Assembly: GCF_902706605.1 (NCBI RefSeq)
Contig: NZ_CACSLH010000005.1
Location: forward strand, 1-64,000
Length of the DNA stretch: 64,000 nt
Direction: 5' to 3'
Source of the DNA: Enterococcus sp. CSURQ0835
GTDB taxonomy: Bacteria; Bacillota; Bacilli; Lactobacillales; Enterococcaceae
Under the pieces are notes generated by a model, which ran no database searches, was not told the origin of the DNA, and was given only the letters and a program-made list of their open reading frames with translations. Positions 55,776 to 64,000 of this stretch are shown here, one piece after another (the first letter of the stretch is position 1; every line of letters starts with the position of its first letter). Position numbers and translations under genes: made by a program.

Positions 55776-56918
55776 ATGAAAACTGAAGTATTAGCTATGA
55801 TTCTGGCTGGAGGGAAAGGTTCGCGACTAGGGAAATTGACCCAAACGATCGCAAAACCGGCTGTTCCTTTCGGCGGAAGATACCGAATTATCGATTTTAC
55901 ACTAAGCAATTGTATCAATTCAGGCATCAATAATGTTGGGGTCGTGACACAGTATCAGCCACTCGCTTTGAACAATCATATCGGCAATGGCTCCAGTTGG
56001 GGGTTTGACGGGTTAAATTCGGGCGTGACGATTTTACAGCCTTATTCTAGTAATGACGGCAGCAAGTGGTTTGAAGGAACTGCTCATGCGATTTATCAAA
56101 ACTTAGAGTATATCGATCAGATGGATCCGCAGTATGTTTTGATCTTATCTGGGGACCATATTTATAAAATGGATTATGAAGCGATGTTAGAAGATCACAA
56201 GAAAAACAACGCTTCATTGACAGTTGCCGTAATCGAAGTGCCGATGGAGGAAGCTTCTCGGTTTGGGATCATGAATACAGATGAAAATGATCGGATCATC
56301 GAGTTTGAAGAAAAGCCAGAACAGCCGAAAAGTAATTTGGCTTCTATGGGGATCTACATCTTTAACTGGGGACGTTTACGCAGTGTGTTACTCAATAGTT
56401 ATCAAAAAGATGATCAAATGTTGGATTTCGGGAAACACGTGATCCCAGCTTACCTTGAAAGTGGCGAAAATGTTTTTGCTTATCGTTTCAATGGGTATTG
56501 GAAAGACGTGGGTACGATCGATTCATTATGGGAAGCCAACATGGAATTTATCGATCCAAGTCATAGCTTAGATATTCGCGATAAAGCATGGCGGATCTCA
56601 GCGAAAAATACAGTTTCACCACCGCACTTTTTAACCGAGACAGCTAACGTGAAAGAATCATTGGTCGTTGACGGCTGTTATGTTGCTGGAAGCGTGGAAC
56701 ATACGATTTTATCAAATGATGTGCAAGTCAAAGAAGGCGCCAAAGTCAAAGATAGCTTCATCATGCCAGGCGCGACGATCGGCCGCAATGCGGTGATCAA
56801 TCGAGCGATCGTGGGTGAAAATGCGATCATCGGCGACAACGCTGTGATCGACGGCGAAAAAGAAATCGCGGTAGTCGGCTATTCTGAAGTGATTGGAGTG
56901 ACTGTAGATGAGAGCTAA
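55776..56918 (+). CDS. glgC: Glucose-1-phosphate adenylyltransferase, catalytic subunit
   Basis: GlgC makes ADP-glucose from glucose-1-phosphate and ATP, the committed step of glycogen synthesis. The 380-residue protein begins with the nucleotide-binding [35 protein letters not shown], carries [10 protein letters not shown] and the sugar-phosphate site, and ends in a left-handed beta-helix (hexapeptide repeats, [21 protein letters not shown]). The start at 55776 gives the family's normal N-terminus but has no adjacent Shine-Dalgarno; see the leader hairpin. It overlaps glgD by 11 bases. Confidence 0.96.
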   Translation: MKTEVLAMILAGGKGSRLGKLTQTIAKPAVPFGGRYRIIDFTLSNCINSGINNVGVVTQYQPLALNNHIGNGSSWGFDGLNSGVTILQPYSSNDGSKWFEGTAHAIYQNLEYIDQMDPQYVLILSGDHIYKMDYEAMLEDHKKNNASLTVAVIEVPMEEASRFGIMNTDENDRIIEFEEKPEQPKSNLASMGIYIFNWGRLRSVLLNSYQKDDQMLDFGKHVIPAYLESGENVFAYRFNGYWKDVGTIDSLWEANMEFIDPSHSLDIRDKAWRISAKNTVSPPHFLTETANVKESLVVDGCYVAGSVEHTILSNDVQVKEGAKVKDSFIMPGATIGRNAVINRAIVGENAIIGDNAVIDGEKEIAVVGYSEVIGVTVDES

Positions 56919-58059
56919 TGAAATGTGTGCCATTTTAGGCAATGTACATGAATACCAAGATTTATTACCGTTGACAGAAAAACGGCCACTAGCCACTTTA
57001 CCGTTTGATTGTAAGTATCGGATCATTGATTTCAATTTATCAAACGCTGTCAATGCAAATATCAAATCGATCTATATGGTTTTCAACCAAGGATTGACTC
57101 AATCTGTCTTTGACCATATCGGCGGCGGCCGGGAATGGCATCTAGATAGTATCAAGAGCCGTTACTTCGTGCATTTTTTCCAAGACTTCTTGAAGAAAAA
57201 AGCAGAAGGTAAGCCGTATTATGAAGCGGCGATCGATTATTTACAAAAATCAAAATCGGAATACACGGTCTTCATGGGTAACAAAATGATCTGTAGTATC
57301 GATTTAAAAGCGGTCTTGAAGATCCATCAACAACACGATTCAGATATTACCGTCGTGTACAAAAAAATGCCAAAAGCTGAGATCTGTCCACGGGATACGA
57401 TCCTTGATCTAGCGGAAAACAGTGTCGTGACGGGTACTCATACGATTGAAGAGGTGCCAAGTGAGCGCGACTTAGAAAATCTTTCGATGAATATCTATGT
57501 GGCTAAAACACAGTGGTTGATCGATGCGTTGACAGAGGGCCAGGCCAAAGGGACGCCGGTTGCGATCCAAGATTTCTTTGATCAAGCGATGAGCTATTCG
57601 AAAACGGGAGCTTATGAATACACTGGCTTTTTAAGCAATATTTTTGATATCAAATCATACTATGATGCCAATATGGCGATGTTGGATTCGAAAAAATTCA
57701 CGTCATTGCTTTATTCCAATCAAAAGATCTATACAAAATTAAAAAATGAGATGCCGACGTATTACGCGCCGACTTCTGAAGTGAAAAATTCACAATTTGC
57801 AACTGGTTGTATCGTTGAAGGCAAAGTCAGCGATTCGCTATTTTCTCGGAGTGCTTTGATTGAAAAAGGCGCTGAGGTAACAGGCGCTGTCGTGATGCCA
57901 AATGCTAAGATCAAAGAAAATGCGATCATTAAATATGCCATCTTAGACAAAAATGTCGTCGTCGAACCTGGTGTGAAGATCATCGGTTCAAAAGAAAAAC
58001 CAGTCGTGATCAAAAAAGACAGTCACGTGATCAGTGATGTCTACGGAGGCGAAGCTTAA
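56908..58059 (+). CDS. glgD: Glucose-1-phosphate adenylyltransferase, GlgD regulatory subunit
   Basis: The 383-residue GlgD paralogue pairs with GlgC. The pyrophosphorylase loop GGKGSRL of GlgC is replaced by [21 protein letters not shown], so this subunit is expected to be catalytically weak or inactive and to modulate GlgC, as known in Firmicutes. The C-terminal beta-helix is kept. GGAGTGA lies before the ATG inside glgC, and its stop overlaps the glgA start by one base (TAATG). Confidence 0.95.
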   Translation: MRANEMCAILGNVHEYQDLLPLTEKRPLATLPFDCKYRIIDFNLSNAVNANIKSIYMVFNQGLTQSVFDHIGGGREWHLDSIKSRYFVHFFQDFLKKKAEGKPYYEAAIDYLQKSKSEYTVFMGNKMICSIDLKAVLKIHQQHDSDITVVYKKMPKAEICPRDTILDLAENSVVTGTHTIEEVPSERDLENLSMNIYVAKTQWLIDALTEGQAKGTPVAIQDFFDQAMSYSKTGAYEYTGFLSNIFDIKSYYDANMAMLDSKKFTSLLYSNQKIYTKLKNEMPTYYAPTSEVKNSQFATGCIVEGKVSDSLFSRSALIEKGAEVTGAVVMPNAKIKENAIIKYAILDKNVVVEPGVKIIGSKEKPVVIKKDSHVISDVYGGEA

Positions 58060-59489
58060 TGAAGGTCTTGTTCGCAGCAGCGGAATGTGCACCTTTTTTT
58101 AAAACAGGAGGCTTAGGGGATGTGGCAGGCGCCCTCCCCAAAGCATTAAACGCTAAAGGTGCTGAGATCCGCGTCGTTTTACCATATTTTAGTAAGATGG
58201 CGCAACAATATCGCGATCAATGTGTCGATCTTTTACACTTTGATGTGTATGTCGGATGGCGCAAAGAATATTGCGGGATCAAATATTTGAAACTAAACGG
58301 CATTGACTATTACTTTATCGACAATATGTATTATTTCAATCGCCCCAACCTTTACGGTGATTATGACGATGGCGAACGGTTTGCTTTTTTCCAAATGGCG
58401 ATCATTGAGATGCTGGAAAAAGTCGACTTCATTCCTGATGTGATCCATGTCAATGATTACCACACGGCGATGATTCCGTTTCTTTTGAAAGAAAAATATA
58501 ACTGGATCAATGTCTTTGGAAAGATCCGTACGGTGCTGACGATCCACAATATCGAATTTCAAGGTCAGTTTGGCGAAGAGATCTTATGGGATCTGTTTGG
58601 TATGGGATCTGAGCGGTATGAAGACGGGACGATCAAGTTCAACGATTGCGTCAACTGGATGAAGGCGGGGATCTTATACGCCGATCGGGTGACGACGGTC
58701 AGTCCATCTTATGCCGAAGAGATCAAAACGCCGGCATTTGGTTCGGGACTTGATGTGATTTTACGAATGGAAAGCGGTAAATTGAGCGGGATCTTAAACG
58801 GGATCGATTATGAGATGTATGATCCAGCCAATGATCCAATGATTTATGAGAAGTTTGACGCGAAGCATTTGAAGAAAAAAATCGAAAACAAAACGCGTTT
58901 GCAAAAAGAGCTGGGGTTGGAGATTCGCGCAGATGTTCCAATGATCGGAATCATCAGCCGCTTGACTTATCAAAAAGGGTTCCATCTAGTTTTAGCTGAA
59001 CTTGAAAATCTATTGCAAGCTGACGTGCAAGTCGTGTTGATCGGGACCGGTGACCATGACTTTGAAAATGGGTTCCGTTACTTTGGCGGAAAATATCCGG
59101 AAAAGACCAGCATCAATATCACTTTTGATGTGAAACTAGCCCAACGCGTTTATGCTGGGGCGGATATGTTCTTGATGCCTTCTGCGTTTGAGCCTTGTGG
59201 GTTATCTCAGATGATCTCGATGCGTTATGGGACATTGCCCATCGTTCATGAGATCGGCGGCTTGAAAGATACCGTCGTACCTTTTAATCCTGTGACCCAC
59301 GAAGGAACTGGCTTTGGCTTTAATAATTACCAGTCTTATTATTTGATGCAAGCTTTGGAACAAGCGATCCACTTGTATCAAAATCACCAAGCTGTTTGGC
59401 AAAAGTTAATGAAAACCGCAATGGCAAAAGATTTTAGTTGGGATGTTTCAAGTACCCGGTACTTAGAGCTTTATCAACAATTAAGCTAA
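58059..59489 (+). CDS. glgA: Glycogen synthase (ADP-glucose, GT5)
   Basis: GlgA extends alpha-1,4-glucan from ADP-glucose. The 476-residue GT5 enzyme has the N-terminal [16 protein letters not shown] motif, [28 protein letters not shown] and the C-terminal nucleotide-sugar site ([19 protein letters not shown]). GGAGG nine bases before the ATG lies in the end of glgD. A perfect terminator follows, separating it from glgP. Confidence 0.96.
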   Translation: MKVLFAAAECAPFFKTGGLGDVAGALPKALNAKGAEIRVVLPYFSKMAQQYRDQCVDLLHFDVYVGWRKEYCGIKYLKLNGIDYYFIDNMYYFNRPNLYGDYDDGERFAFFQMAIIEMLEKVDFIPDVIHVNDYHTAMIPFLLKEKYNWINVFGKIRTVLTIHNIEFQGQFGEEILWDLFGMGSERYEDGTIKFNDCVNWMKAGILYADRVTTVSPSYAEEIKTPAFGSGLDVILRMESGKLSGILNGIDYEMYDPANDPMIYEKFDAKHLKKKIENKTRLQKELGLEIRADVPMIGIISRLTYQKGFHLVLAELENLLQADVQVVLIGTGDHDFENGFRYFGGKYPEKTSINITFDVKLAQRVYAGADMFLMPSAFEPCGLSQMISMRYGTLPIVHEIGGLKDTVVPFNPVTHEGTGFGFNNYQSYYLMQALEQAIHLYQNHQAVWQKLMKTAMAKDFSWDVSSTRYLELYQQLS

Positions 59490-59496
59490 ACGAACG

Positions 59497-59531
59497 GACC
59501 AAAATCCAAGCGTAGGATTTTGGTCTGTTTT
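59497..59531 (+). terminator. Terminator inside the glg operon, after glgA
   Basis: Perfect 11-bp stem GACCAAAATCC / GGATTTTGGTC followed by TGTTTT. If partial, it would lower glgP and the amylase relative to the synthesis genes. Confidence 0.78.
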
Positions 59532-59539
59532 AAATTATT

Positions 59540-59585
59540 CCGCAACGCAATCATGAAATAAATGGATTTTATGATTGCGTTACGG
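59540..59585 (+). repeat. Long inverted repeat (RNA hairpin) in the glgP leader
   Basis: Arms AACGCAATCAT (59544-59554) and ATGATTGCGTT (59571-59581) are perfect, extended outward by CCG/CGG across one mismatch and inward by GAAAT/ATTTT with a G-U pair. No T-run follows, so it is not a terminator. It ends 32 bases before the glgP ATG. Confidence 0.7.
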
Positions 59586-59617
59586 TCAATAAAGAAAATG
59601 AAGGGTTGGGAAGAGAA

Positions 59618-62059
59618 ATGACGATTACAAAAGAGGAGTTTAAGCAGCGATTTACGCGCCGCTTAGCCGAAAAATATGCGATGGAGGTCAAGGATGCGTC
59701 TGCCAATGAATTGTACCAGACACTTGGTTCGATCATGACCGCGGCTTATGCGGAAAAATGGCAACAAACGTGGCAAGATTACCGCAACCAAAAACAAAAA
59801 CAAGTCTATTATTTTTCGATCGAATTTTTACCCGGGCGGATGTTGAAAAGTAATTTATTGAACATGGGCTGGTTAGATACGGTTGAAGAAGGCTTAGCTG
59901 AACTCGGGATCAAACTGGAAGAACTCGTTAAGATGGAACCAGATATGGCACTAGGAAATGGTGGCTTAGGTCGACTGGCTTCTTGCTTTATGGATTCGAT
60001 CGCATCAACGGCTTTACCAGGTAACGGAAATGGAATCCGGTATGAATATGGGTTGTTCAAACAACGTTTTATCGACGGTTATCAAGTAGAATTACCAGAT
60101 GAATGGTTGAACAAAGGCAACCTCTGGGAAGTTCGAAAAGAAAGTAAAGCTGTCAACATTCGGTTTGGTGGGAATGTTTATTTAAAAGAAGATGAGACGG
60201 GAGAATTGGAACCGGTTTATGAAGGCGGCGACATCGTGCGGGCTGTCCCTTATGACACGGGAATGGTCGGTTATGAAAATGATACCGTCAACACGATGCG
60301 TCTGTGGAGTGCGGAGATCCCAGCAGAAGAAGAGGACAAGTACCGAAATATCGACGATCGACGCAAAATCGAAAATCTGACTTCGGTCTTATATCCAGAT
60401 GATTCCAATGAAGCTGGGCGGAAATTACGTTTATCACAAGAATATTTCTTCGTGTCAGCAGGGATTCAAAGTATCATTCGTCACTACCAGAAATTAAATG
60501 AACCGTTTGAAAAGATCAATCAATTCGTTGGCATTCACATCAATGATACGCATCCGGCAATGTGTGTGGCTGAATTCATGCGGATCTTAGTTGATGAAGA
60601 AAAAATGCCTTGGGAAAAAGCGTGGGACGTGACGGTGAAAGTCATGAGTTACACGAACCATACGATCATGGCTGAAGCGTTGGAAAAATGGCCAACTTGG
60701 ATGTTAAAAGATGTTTGTCCGCGGATCTTACAAATCATTGAAGAGATTGATCGGCGTTTCGTACAAGAAATGACTGGCGTGCATCCTTTTGATTTGATTG
60801 AACGGACACGTATCATCCAAGGCGATCAAGTTCATATGGCCAACCTTTCCATCATTGGCTCGCATTCGACTAATGGGGTGGCAAAACTGCATTCTGATTT
60901 GTTGAAAGCTGTTGTCTTGCATGATTTTTATATCTTGTATCCCGACCGCTTCAATAATAAAACAAATGGGATCGCAGAACGGCGCTGGGGCCAACTGGCA
61001 AACCGACAAATGACCAAAGTCGTCGATCAAGCAATCGGAACGTCTTGGCATAAAAATCCAGAAGATATGCGCTGGTTGATGAATTATCAAACAGACCAAC
61101 AAGTATTAGATGGCTTAGCTGATGCCAAACATCAAAATAAAGTCCGCTTAGCTGAATACATTGAAGCAACAACTGGCGTAGTGGTTTCGCCTGCTGCAAT
61201 CTTTGATGTGCAAATCAAGCGGCTCCACGCTTACAAACGCCAATTACTGAATTTGATGCACATCTTGAAGCTATATTTTGATCTAAAAGAAAATCCAGCC
61301 CTTGATATCCATCCGCGGGTTTTCATTTTTGGAGCTAAAGCTGCGCCAAGCTATCACTATGCCAAATCTGTGATCAAAGTCATCAATGAAACGGCTAACA
61401 TGATTAACCGCGATCCAGCGATCAACGATAAATTGAAGATCGTCTTTTTAGAAAATTACAATGTCAGCCTAGCTGAGATCATCATCCCAGCAGCTGATGT
61501 CAGTGAACAGATCTCATTAGCCTCAAAAGAAGCTTCGGGGACTTCAAACATGAAATTGATGTTAAACGGTGCCGTAACGATCGCGACGTTGGATGGTGCG
61601 AATATCGAGATTCGTGATGCGGTAGGAGATGACAATATCGCGATCTTTGGTTTGACTGAAGAAGAAGTTTATCGCTATTATGATGAGCAAAATTATGTGG
61701 CAAGTGATGTCTACAACAGCGACCCTGTATTGAAAAAAGTCGTGGATGCATTTGTCGATGGTTCGATCCCGAACATTTACAGTGAAGGCCAAGAGATCTA
61801 TGATTCGTTGTTGAAATACAATGATGAATTTTTCGTCTTACGGGATTTCAAAGCGTATTGCATCGCCCAACATGCGATCGATACAGCGTACAAAGATCGT
61901 CAACGTTGGAAAAAGATCAGTCTGATCAACACTGCTAATGCTGGTCGTTTTTCAGCCGATTATACCGTGAAAAAATATGCGGATGATATTTGGCAGATCG
62001 AACCCGTCTTTGCTCACGTGACTGAACGGGGGGCACAACATGGAACGTATTTATTATAA
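59618..62059 (+). CDS. glgP: Glycogen phosphorylase
   Basis: GlgP releases glucose-1-phosphate from glycogen. The 813-residue GT35 enzyme shows the family segments YFSIEFLPGRML, LGNGGLGRLASCFMDS, INDTHPAM and the pyridoxal-phosphate Lys in EASGTSNMKLMLNGA. The ATG at 59618 is preferred over TTG at 59606, which sits in the GGGAAGAG RBS region. Its end overlaps the GH13 gene by 20 bases, so the two degradation enzymes are coupled. Confidence 0.95.
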   Translation: MTITKEEFKQRFTRRLAEKYAMEVKDASANELYQTLGSIMTAAYAEKWQQTWQDYRNQKQKQVYYFSIEFLPGRMLKSNLLNMGWLDTVEEGLAELGIKLEELVKMEPDMALGNGGLGRLASCFMDSIASTALPGNGNGIRYEYGLFKQRFIDGYQVELPDEWLNKGNLWEVRKESKAVNIRFGGNVYLKEDETGELEPVYEGGDIVRAVPYDTGMVGYENDTVNTMRLWSAEIPAEEEDKYRNIDDRRKIENLTSVLYPDDSNEAGRKLRLSQEYFFVSAGIQSIIRHYQKLNEPFEKINQFVGIHINDTHPAMCVAEFMRILVDEEKMPWEKAWDVTVKVMSYTNHTIMAEALEKWPTWMLKDVCPRILQIIEEIDRRFVQEMTGVHPFDLIERTRIIQGDQVHMANLSIIGSHSTNGVAKLHSDLLKAVVLHDFYILYPDRFNNKTNGIAERRWGQLANRQMTKVVDQAIGTSWHKNPEDMRWLMNYQTDQQVLDGLADAKHQNKVRLAEYIEATTGVVVSPAAIFDVQIKRLHAYKRQLLNLMHILKLYFDLKENPALDIHPRVFIFGAKAAPSYHYAKSVIKVINETANMINRDPAINDKLKIVFLENYNVSLAEIIIPAADVSEQISLASKEASGTSNMKLMLNGAVTIATLDGANIEIRDAVGDDNIAIFGLTEEEVYRYYDEQNYVASDVYNSDPVLKKVVDAFVDGSIPNIYSEGQEIYDSLLKYNDEFFVLRDFKAYCIAQHAIDTAYKDRQRWKKISLINTANAGRFSADYTVKKYADDIWQIEPVFAHVTERGAQHGTYLL

Positions 62060-63881
62060 TCCGTGGCTCGAGCGTTACAAAAAACCTTTCGGCGCCGTTA
62101 AAATCGGAAAAAAAGTTGATTTTTGGTTGTCGGTGCCAGTCAAAGATATCGCAAGTGTCCAGTTGATGATCCGAAAAGAAGATGGTCAGCTGGGACTGGC
62201 TAGTTACCCGATGACAGACTTTCAAGAAGACTTGTATCATTGTTCTTATACTGTTGATCAAGGGAGTGGGTTGTATTTTTATTATTTCAAAATCGTCCAA
62301 GAAGGCTCGAACGGTGTGCAGTTCACCCGTTTTTATGGCAGTCAAGACCAAGGCGGCGAAGGCAAGATTTATAACCATGAATCAGAGGTCGCCTCTTATC
62401 AGTTGACGTGTTATGAAAAAGCCGAAGTCACACCAGCTTGGTATCGGGAAGCCGTTTTTTATCAGATCTTTCCCGATCGGTTTTGGAATGGCAATCCAGA
62501 TCAAAAGGTGAATGCGCCTAAGAAAAATTCATTTCTTTATGGAACGTTAACTGATGATCCGCTTTATATTCGCGACAAAGCAGACAATGTCATTCGCTGG
62601 GATTTTTTTGGCGGTAATTTAAAAGGGATCGCCGAAAAAATCTCTTACTTGAAAGAACTGGGGATCTCAGCGCTTTATTTGAATCCGATTTTTGAAGCGA
62701 CTAGCAATCACCGATATGATACGAATGATTACTTTAAGATCGATCCCATGCTAGGAACGGAAGCCGATTTTATTGATCTTTTACAAAAGCTGCATCACGC
62801 AGGGATCTCAGTGATTTTAGATGGCGTGTTCTCCCATGTCGGGAAAAATAGTCGCTATTTCAATTTGGCGGGGGATTATGGAAAAGATGTCGGGGCTTAT
62901 TGGAATCCTGACAGTCGCTATCGCTCTTGGTTCAAATTCACTGACTATCCAAAAGAATATAAATCATGGTGGGGCATCGCCGATTTACCCGAAGTCGATA
63001 AGAGCGACCCGACCTTTCAAGAATTTATTTATGGCGATGTCGATAGTGTGTTAGCGAAGTGGAACGATTTAGGAATTGATGGTTGGCGGCTAGATGTTGC
63101 GGATGAATTGACCGATGAATTTATTGCCGGCATTCGGAAAAATCTTTCCGGCTATCCCAATATGGTTTTGATTGGAGAAGTGTGGGAAGATGCTTCGAAT
63201 AAAGTCGCCTATGATAAACGGCGGCAGTATGTTTTTGGGGATCATCTGCAAGGGGTGATGAATTATCCGCTGCGAAACCAGATCTTAGATATTTTGAATC
63301 AAGGTCGAAGTTTCCGAGCGATCTGTCATGAAATGGTCCGTTATCAAGAAAATTATCCATCTGATTTTTATTATAACCAGTTGAATAATATCGGGACCCA
63401 CGATACGGAGCGGATTTTGACGATGCTGGGTGGATCAGTGGAAAAGCTGACGAAAGCGTGGGGGCTATTGTTTATGATGCCGGGAATTCCTTGTATTTAT
63501 TATGGCGATGAAGCCGGTGTGACTGGTGGTCGGGATCCTGAGAATCGAAAATTTTTCCCGTGGCACGCGATTGATGAAACGTTGTTTACCAGCTGTCAAA
63601 AATGGATCGAGCGGCGGAAAAAATATGACGCGATGAAAAGTGGCGCCTTTTTCCCATTTTATTCAGAACACAATGAGATCTTTGGGATCATTCGCTACTT
63701 AGAGGACGCGTATACGATTTATTTGATCAATGTGAGTGACACTCCGCAAAAGATCATTGTAGACGAGCTAATCAGTCCGCGAAAATACACTGGAGATTAC
63801 AATGTGTTGCACCGTACGATCGAAGGAAAAGTCGTCCAACCGGCAGAAGAGATTTTTGTCAGTGCGGTCGTTACACCATAA
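62040..63881 (+). CDS. GH13 neopullulanase / cyclomaltodextrinase-type alpha-amylase, cytoplasmic
   Basis: A 613-residue GH13_20-type enzyme: N-terminal beta domain (1 to about 125) as in neopullulanase and maltogenic amylase, then the barrel with YQIFPDRFWNG, DGVFSHVGKNSRYF, nucleophile Asp in DGWRLDVADEL, acid/base Glu in LIGEVWED and the Asp in IGTHDTERIL. No signal peptide, so it trims or debranches glycogen limit dextrins inside the cell. It matches the amy/apu gene that ends glg operons in lactobacilli. Confidence 0.93.
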   Translation: MERIYYNPWLERYKKPFGAVKIGKKVDFWLSVPVKDIASVQLMIRKEDGQLGLASYPMTDFQEDLYHCSYTVDQGSGLYFYYFKIVQEGSNGVQFTRFYGSQDQGGEGKIYNHESEVASYQLTCYEKAEVTPAWYREAVFYQIFPDRFWNGNPDQKVNAPKKNSFLYGTLTDDPLYIRDKADNVIRWDFFGGNLKGIAEKISYLKELGISALYLNPIFEATSNHRYDTNDYFKIDPMLGTEADFIDLLQKLHHAGISVILDGVFSHVGKNSRYFNLAGDYGKDVGAYWNPDSRYRSWFKFTDYPKEYKSWWGIADLPEVDKSDPTFQEFIYGDVDSVLAKWNDLGIDGWRLDVADELTDEFIAGIRKNLSGYPNMVLIGEVWEDASNKVAYDKRRQYVFGDHLQGVMNYPLRNQILDILNQGRSFRAICHEMVRYQENYPSDFYYNQLNNIGTHDTERILTMLGGSVEKLTKAWGLLFMMPGIPCIYYGDEAGVTGGRDPENRKFFPWHAIDETLFTSCQKWIERRKKYDAMKSGAFFPFYSEHNEIFGIIRYLEDAYTIYLINVSDTPQKIIVDELISPRKYTGDYNVLHRTIEGKVVQPAEEIFVSAVVTP

Positions 63882-63885
63882 CAAA

Positions 63886-63947
63886 GCAGGGGCAAGAGTA
63901 GCTCGCTTCAAGTGAGGAGCAACTACTTTTTGCCACGCTGTTTTTTT
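63886..63947 (+). terminator. Intrinsic terminator after the glg operon
   Basis: GGCAA-AGTAG / CTACT-TTGCC stem with outer GCAG/GCTGT pairing, then a run of seven T. The last 50 bases of the window show nothing else. Confidence 0.82.
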
Positions 63948-64000
63948 GTTTAAAAGTCGTTTCAATCACTGATTCGCCAAACTTTTTTTAATCAATTTGT

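Noticed and set aside
61935-62378. 147-codon minus-strand frame over the glgP/GH13 junction
   Set aside because: Shadow of two strongly supported genes; no motif and no RBS.

Overview
The window reads as chromosome of a low-to-moderate GC lactic acid bacterium, most likely Enterococcus or a close relative. The reasons are the topA-trmFO-xerC-hslVU-codY gene order, parE-parC, a maeKR/maePE malate locus like that described in Enterococcus faecalis, pflB-pflA-ppaC, and strong AGGAGG ribosome binding sites with frequent TTG and GTG starts. Species cannot be assigned from sequence reading alone. I saw no rRNA, tRNA, CRISPR array, insertion sequence or prophage.

Layout. 1-4.5 kb: degV-type lipid-binding protein, a ypmR-like SGNH hydrolase, ypmS, yozE and an S41 (CtpA-type) protease. 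4.6-20.4 kb: a polysaccharide utilisation locus with two promoters. kdgA-kdgK-iclR is followed by a roughly 12.6 kb run: kduI, kduD, DUF2264, an unknown protein, a GH88 unsaturated glucuronyl hydrolase, GH35 beta-galactosidase, mannose-family PTS IIAB-IIC-IID, and a secreted PL8 lyase. Together these encode a full route: extracellular lyase, PTS uptake, release of the unsaturated uronate, then KduI, KduD, KdgK and KdgA to pyruvate plus glyceraldehyde-3-phosphate. 20.5-25.4 kb: malate sensing, uptake and decarboxylation (maeR and maeK on the minus strand; maeP and maeE on the plus strand). 25.5-37.2 kb: housekeeping genes (signal peptidase, rbgA, rnhB, dprA, topA, trmFO, xerC, hslVU, codY, a galM-like epimerase). 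37.2-43.7 kb: Nudix hydrolase and plsY (minus), a CoA-binding protein, parE and parC. 44-50 kb: pflB, pflA, ppaC, an unknown protein and a DUF915 hydrolase. 50.2-52.8 kb: an operon of ADP-ribosylglycohydrolase, PfkB kinase and PnuC. 53.8-63.9 kb: glycogen operon glgB-C-D-A-P plus a GH13 neopullulanase-type enzyme.

The most notable signals are: (1) paired 17-bp dyads phased 21 bp apart at the same place just downstream of both uronate-locus promoters, the probable operators of the local IclR regulator; (2) a perfect 10-bp hairpin between the Shine-Dalgarno and the start codon of glgC, overlapping a possible 12-codon leader peptide; (3) a MaeK sensor kinase with no recognisable ATP-binding boxes; (4) a dprA start codon and RBS buried in a terminator-like hairpin; (5) a long hairpin after an intra-operon terminator ahead of glgP; (6) a glycan locus whose GH35, DUF2264 and F5/8C-like proteins are not explained by simple hyaluronan or chondroitin breakdown; and (7) a probable NAD/ADP-ribose salvage operon.
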